DNA from: Hyphomicrobium denitrificans ATCC 51888
GTDB taxonomy: Bacteria > Pseudomonadota > Alphaproteobacteria > Rhizobiales > Hyphomicrobiaceae
Reading direction: 5' to 3'
Assembly: GCF_000143145.1 (NCBI RefSeq)
Contig: NC_014313.1
Location: 2,480,001-2,544,000 of the forward strand
DNA length: 64,000 bases
A program made the translations under genes and the position numbers. Positions 62,994 to 64,000 of this stretch are shown piece by piece (within the stretch, counting starts at the first letter, position 1; each line of letters opens with the position of its first letter). The notes beneath the pieces were generated by a model. The model had not been told where the DNA came from and ran no database searches. It saw only the letters and a program-made list of their open reading frames with translations.

Positions 62994-64000
62994 ATGAAAA
63001 AAATATTCGCAGGGTTGCTTGTTGCGTCGAGCGCCGCGGTGTCGGCTTCGGCTTTTGCCACTCCGGCTTCCGCCAATGACTGGGAAGGTATTTCGCTCGG
63101 CGTGGGCGGCGGCTACGGCATGACGAAGAACGATCTCAATCTGGGCACCGGGCCCGCGATCTCGTCATTCATCGACGCGAACATCGGTATCAATGGCTTC
63201 GGCGGATCGGGCGGCTTTGCAACGCTCAGCGCCGGGTATGATCATGTCCTGTTCGGACCGTTGGTTGTCGGCGCTTTCATCGACTACGACTTCTCCGACA
63301 TCAGCACGAACATCGGCGCCGGCAGCGAGCTTGGCGAAATCGATGCAAACATCAAATTCAAGATCGAGAATCAGCTCTCGATCGGCGGACGCATCGGCTA
63401 TCTCATCGCGCCGACGACGCTGTTCTTTTCGACGTTCGGATACGCACACGCCGAATCAAGCGACATCAAAGCCAACCTCAATATCGGCGGTGGCTCGGGC
63501 GGCGGCACGCTTGCGGGCGTGGGAAGCTTTGACGGGTATTTCCTCGGCGGCGGTGTCGAAACGCTGATCTCGAACGGTTTCAGCATCAAGGCAGAGTATC
63601 GCTACACGTCACTGCAAGCGGAGAGGCTCGATATCCTGCCGGGCTCAGGCGCGGACGAGTTCATCACGGGATCGATCAAGCCGCAGATCCAAACAGGCCG
63701 TATTTCGCTGAACTATCGCTTCGGCGACGGCAAGACGGAAGCGCCAGACGATTCCATTCCGCCGGTCACCAGCAGCTGGACCGGTGCATACCTCGGCGTC
63801 GGCGGGGGCTATGGAGTCGCCAAGAACACGCTGGAACTCAGCGATCGCTCTTCCGAGCCCGGTTCCATTTTCAGCGCGGGAATTCCCTTCGGACACGACG
63901 GCGGCATTCTGTTCGCCACGGCCGGTTACGATTACCAGATCAGCCCGCGCTTCGTGATCGGCGCGTTCGGCGATGCCGACTATTCGCATCTGAAGCAGAG
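62994..64000 (+). CDS. Outer-membrane beta-barrel protein with two barrel domains (cut by window end)
   Basis: From ATG 62994 the frame is open to the window end. It has a signal peptide (KIFAGLLVASSAAVSASAFA) and begins the mature part with DWEGISLGVGGGYGMTKNDL. The first barrel has about eight strands of OMP_b-brl/OmpA-like type and ends with a typical last strand near residue 246 (GRISLNYRFGDG). A linker of about 17 residues is followed by SWTGAYLGVGGGYGVAKNTL, a new first strand. So two barrels seem fused. The 3' part is missing. Rhizobiales porin-like Omp25/31 proteins have a single such domain. Confidence 0.88.
   Translation, partial: MKKIFAGLLVASSAAVSASAFATPASANDWEGISLGVGGGYGMTKNDLNLGTGPAISSFIDANIGINGFGGSGGFATLSAGYDHVLFGPLVVGAFIDYDFSDISTNIGAGSELGEIDANIKFKIENQLSIGGRIGYLIAPTTLFFSTFGYAHAESSDIKANLNIGGGSGGGTLAGVGSFDGYFLGGGVETLISNGFSIKAEYRYTSLQAERLDILPGSGADEFITGSIKPQIQTGRISLNYRFGDGKTEAPDDSIPPVTSSWTGAYLGVGGGYGVAKNTLELSDRSSEPGSIFSAGIPFGHDGGILFATAGYDYQISPRFVIGAFGDADYSHLKQ

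Overview
The window comes from an alphaproteobacterium of the Rhizobiales/Hyphomicrobiales type. The evidence is the gene order yebC-ruvCAB-ybgC-tolQRAB-pal-cpoB-tilS, RcdA (DUF1465), DUF1192, a zinc-site-free L31, a class I aldolase beside gapdh, high GC and frequent GTG starts. A complete NAD-linked formate dehydrogenase operon suggests a formate-oxidising, possibly methylotrophic organism such as Hyphomicrobium; the genus is inference.

Region 1 (1-19.5 kb, mostly minus strand) is the conserved DNA-repair/cell-envelope backbone, read right to left: yebC, ruvC, ruvA, ruvB, ybgC, tolQ, tolR, tolA, tolB, pal, cpoB, tilS (cut by the window start). It is interrupted by extra genes: a 699-residue membrane hydrolase coupled to ruvC, a small membrane protein between ruvA and ruvB, a phosphoesterase coupled to ybgC, a second OmpA-like protein between pal and cpoB, two tandem small lipoproteins between tolB and pal that are too short for normal ORF calling, and, on the opposite strand between ybgC and tolQ, an operon of three small membrane proteins plus an APC-type permease followed by a strong terminator.

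Region 2 (19.6-33.8 kb) holds a YmdB-type phosphodiesterase, 5-formyl-THF cyclo-ligase, a probable 6S RNA, zapA, gapdh and class I aldolase (no pgk or tkt between them), a large L,D-transpeptidase, a TenI/ThiE-like protein, a Sel1-repeat protein, an inositol-monophosphatase-type protein, a MotA/MotB-like pair and an MsbA-type ABC exporter.

Region 3 (34-41 kb) has rpmE, rcdA, DUF1192, a PIG3-type quinone oxidoreductase, a cluster of palindromic repeats, a HAD hydrolase, a membrane protein with a degenerate EAL domain and an SDR lacking the catalytic Tyr-Lys motif.

Region 4 (41-48.5 kb) is the formate dehydrogenase locus: a LysR regulator, fdsG, fdsB, fdsA, fdhD, fdsD, closed by a bidirectional terminator. 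Two inverted repeats lie in the regulator-fdsG gap.

Region 5 (48.5-64 kb) contains an EF-G paralogue, an aspartate aminotransferase, several small exported or membrane proteins, uvrB with long terminal extensions, a PfpI/DJ-1 protein, a run of small secreted proteins including two divergent paralogues, a metallo-beta-lactamase-fold hydrolase, and a cut-off outer-membrane protein that appears to contain two consecutive beta-barrel domains. No tRNA, rRNA, CRISPR array, transposase or prophage gene was seen.
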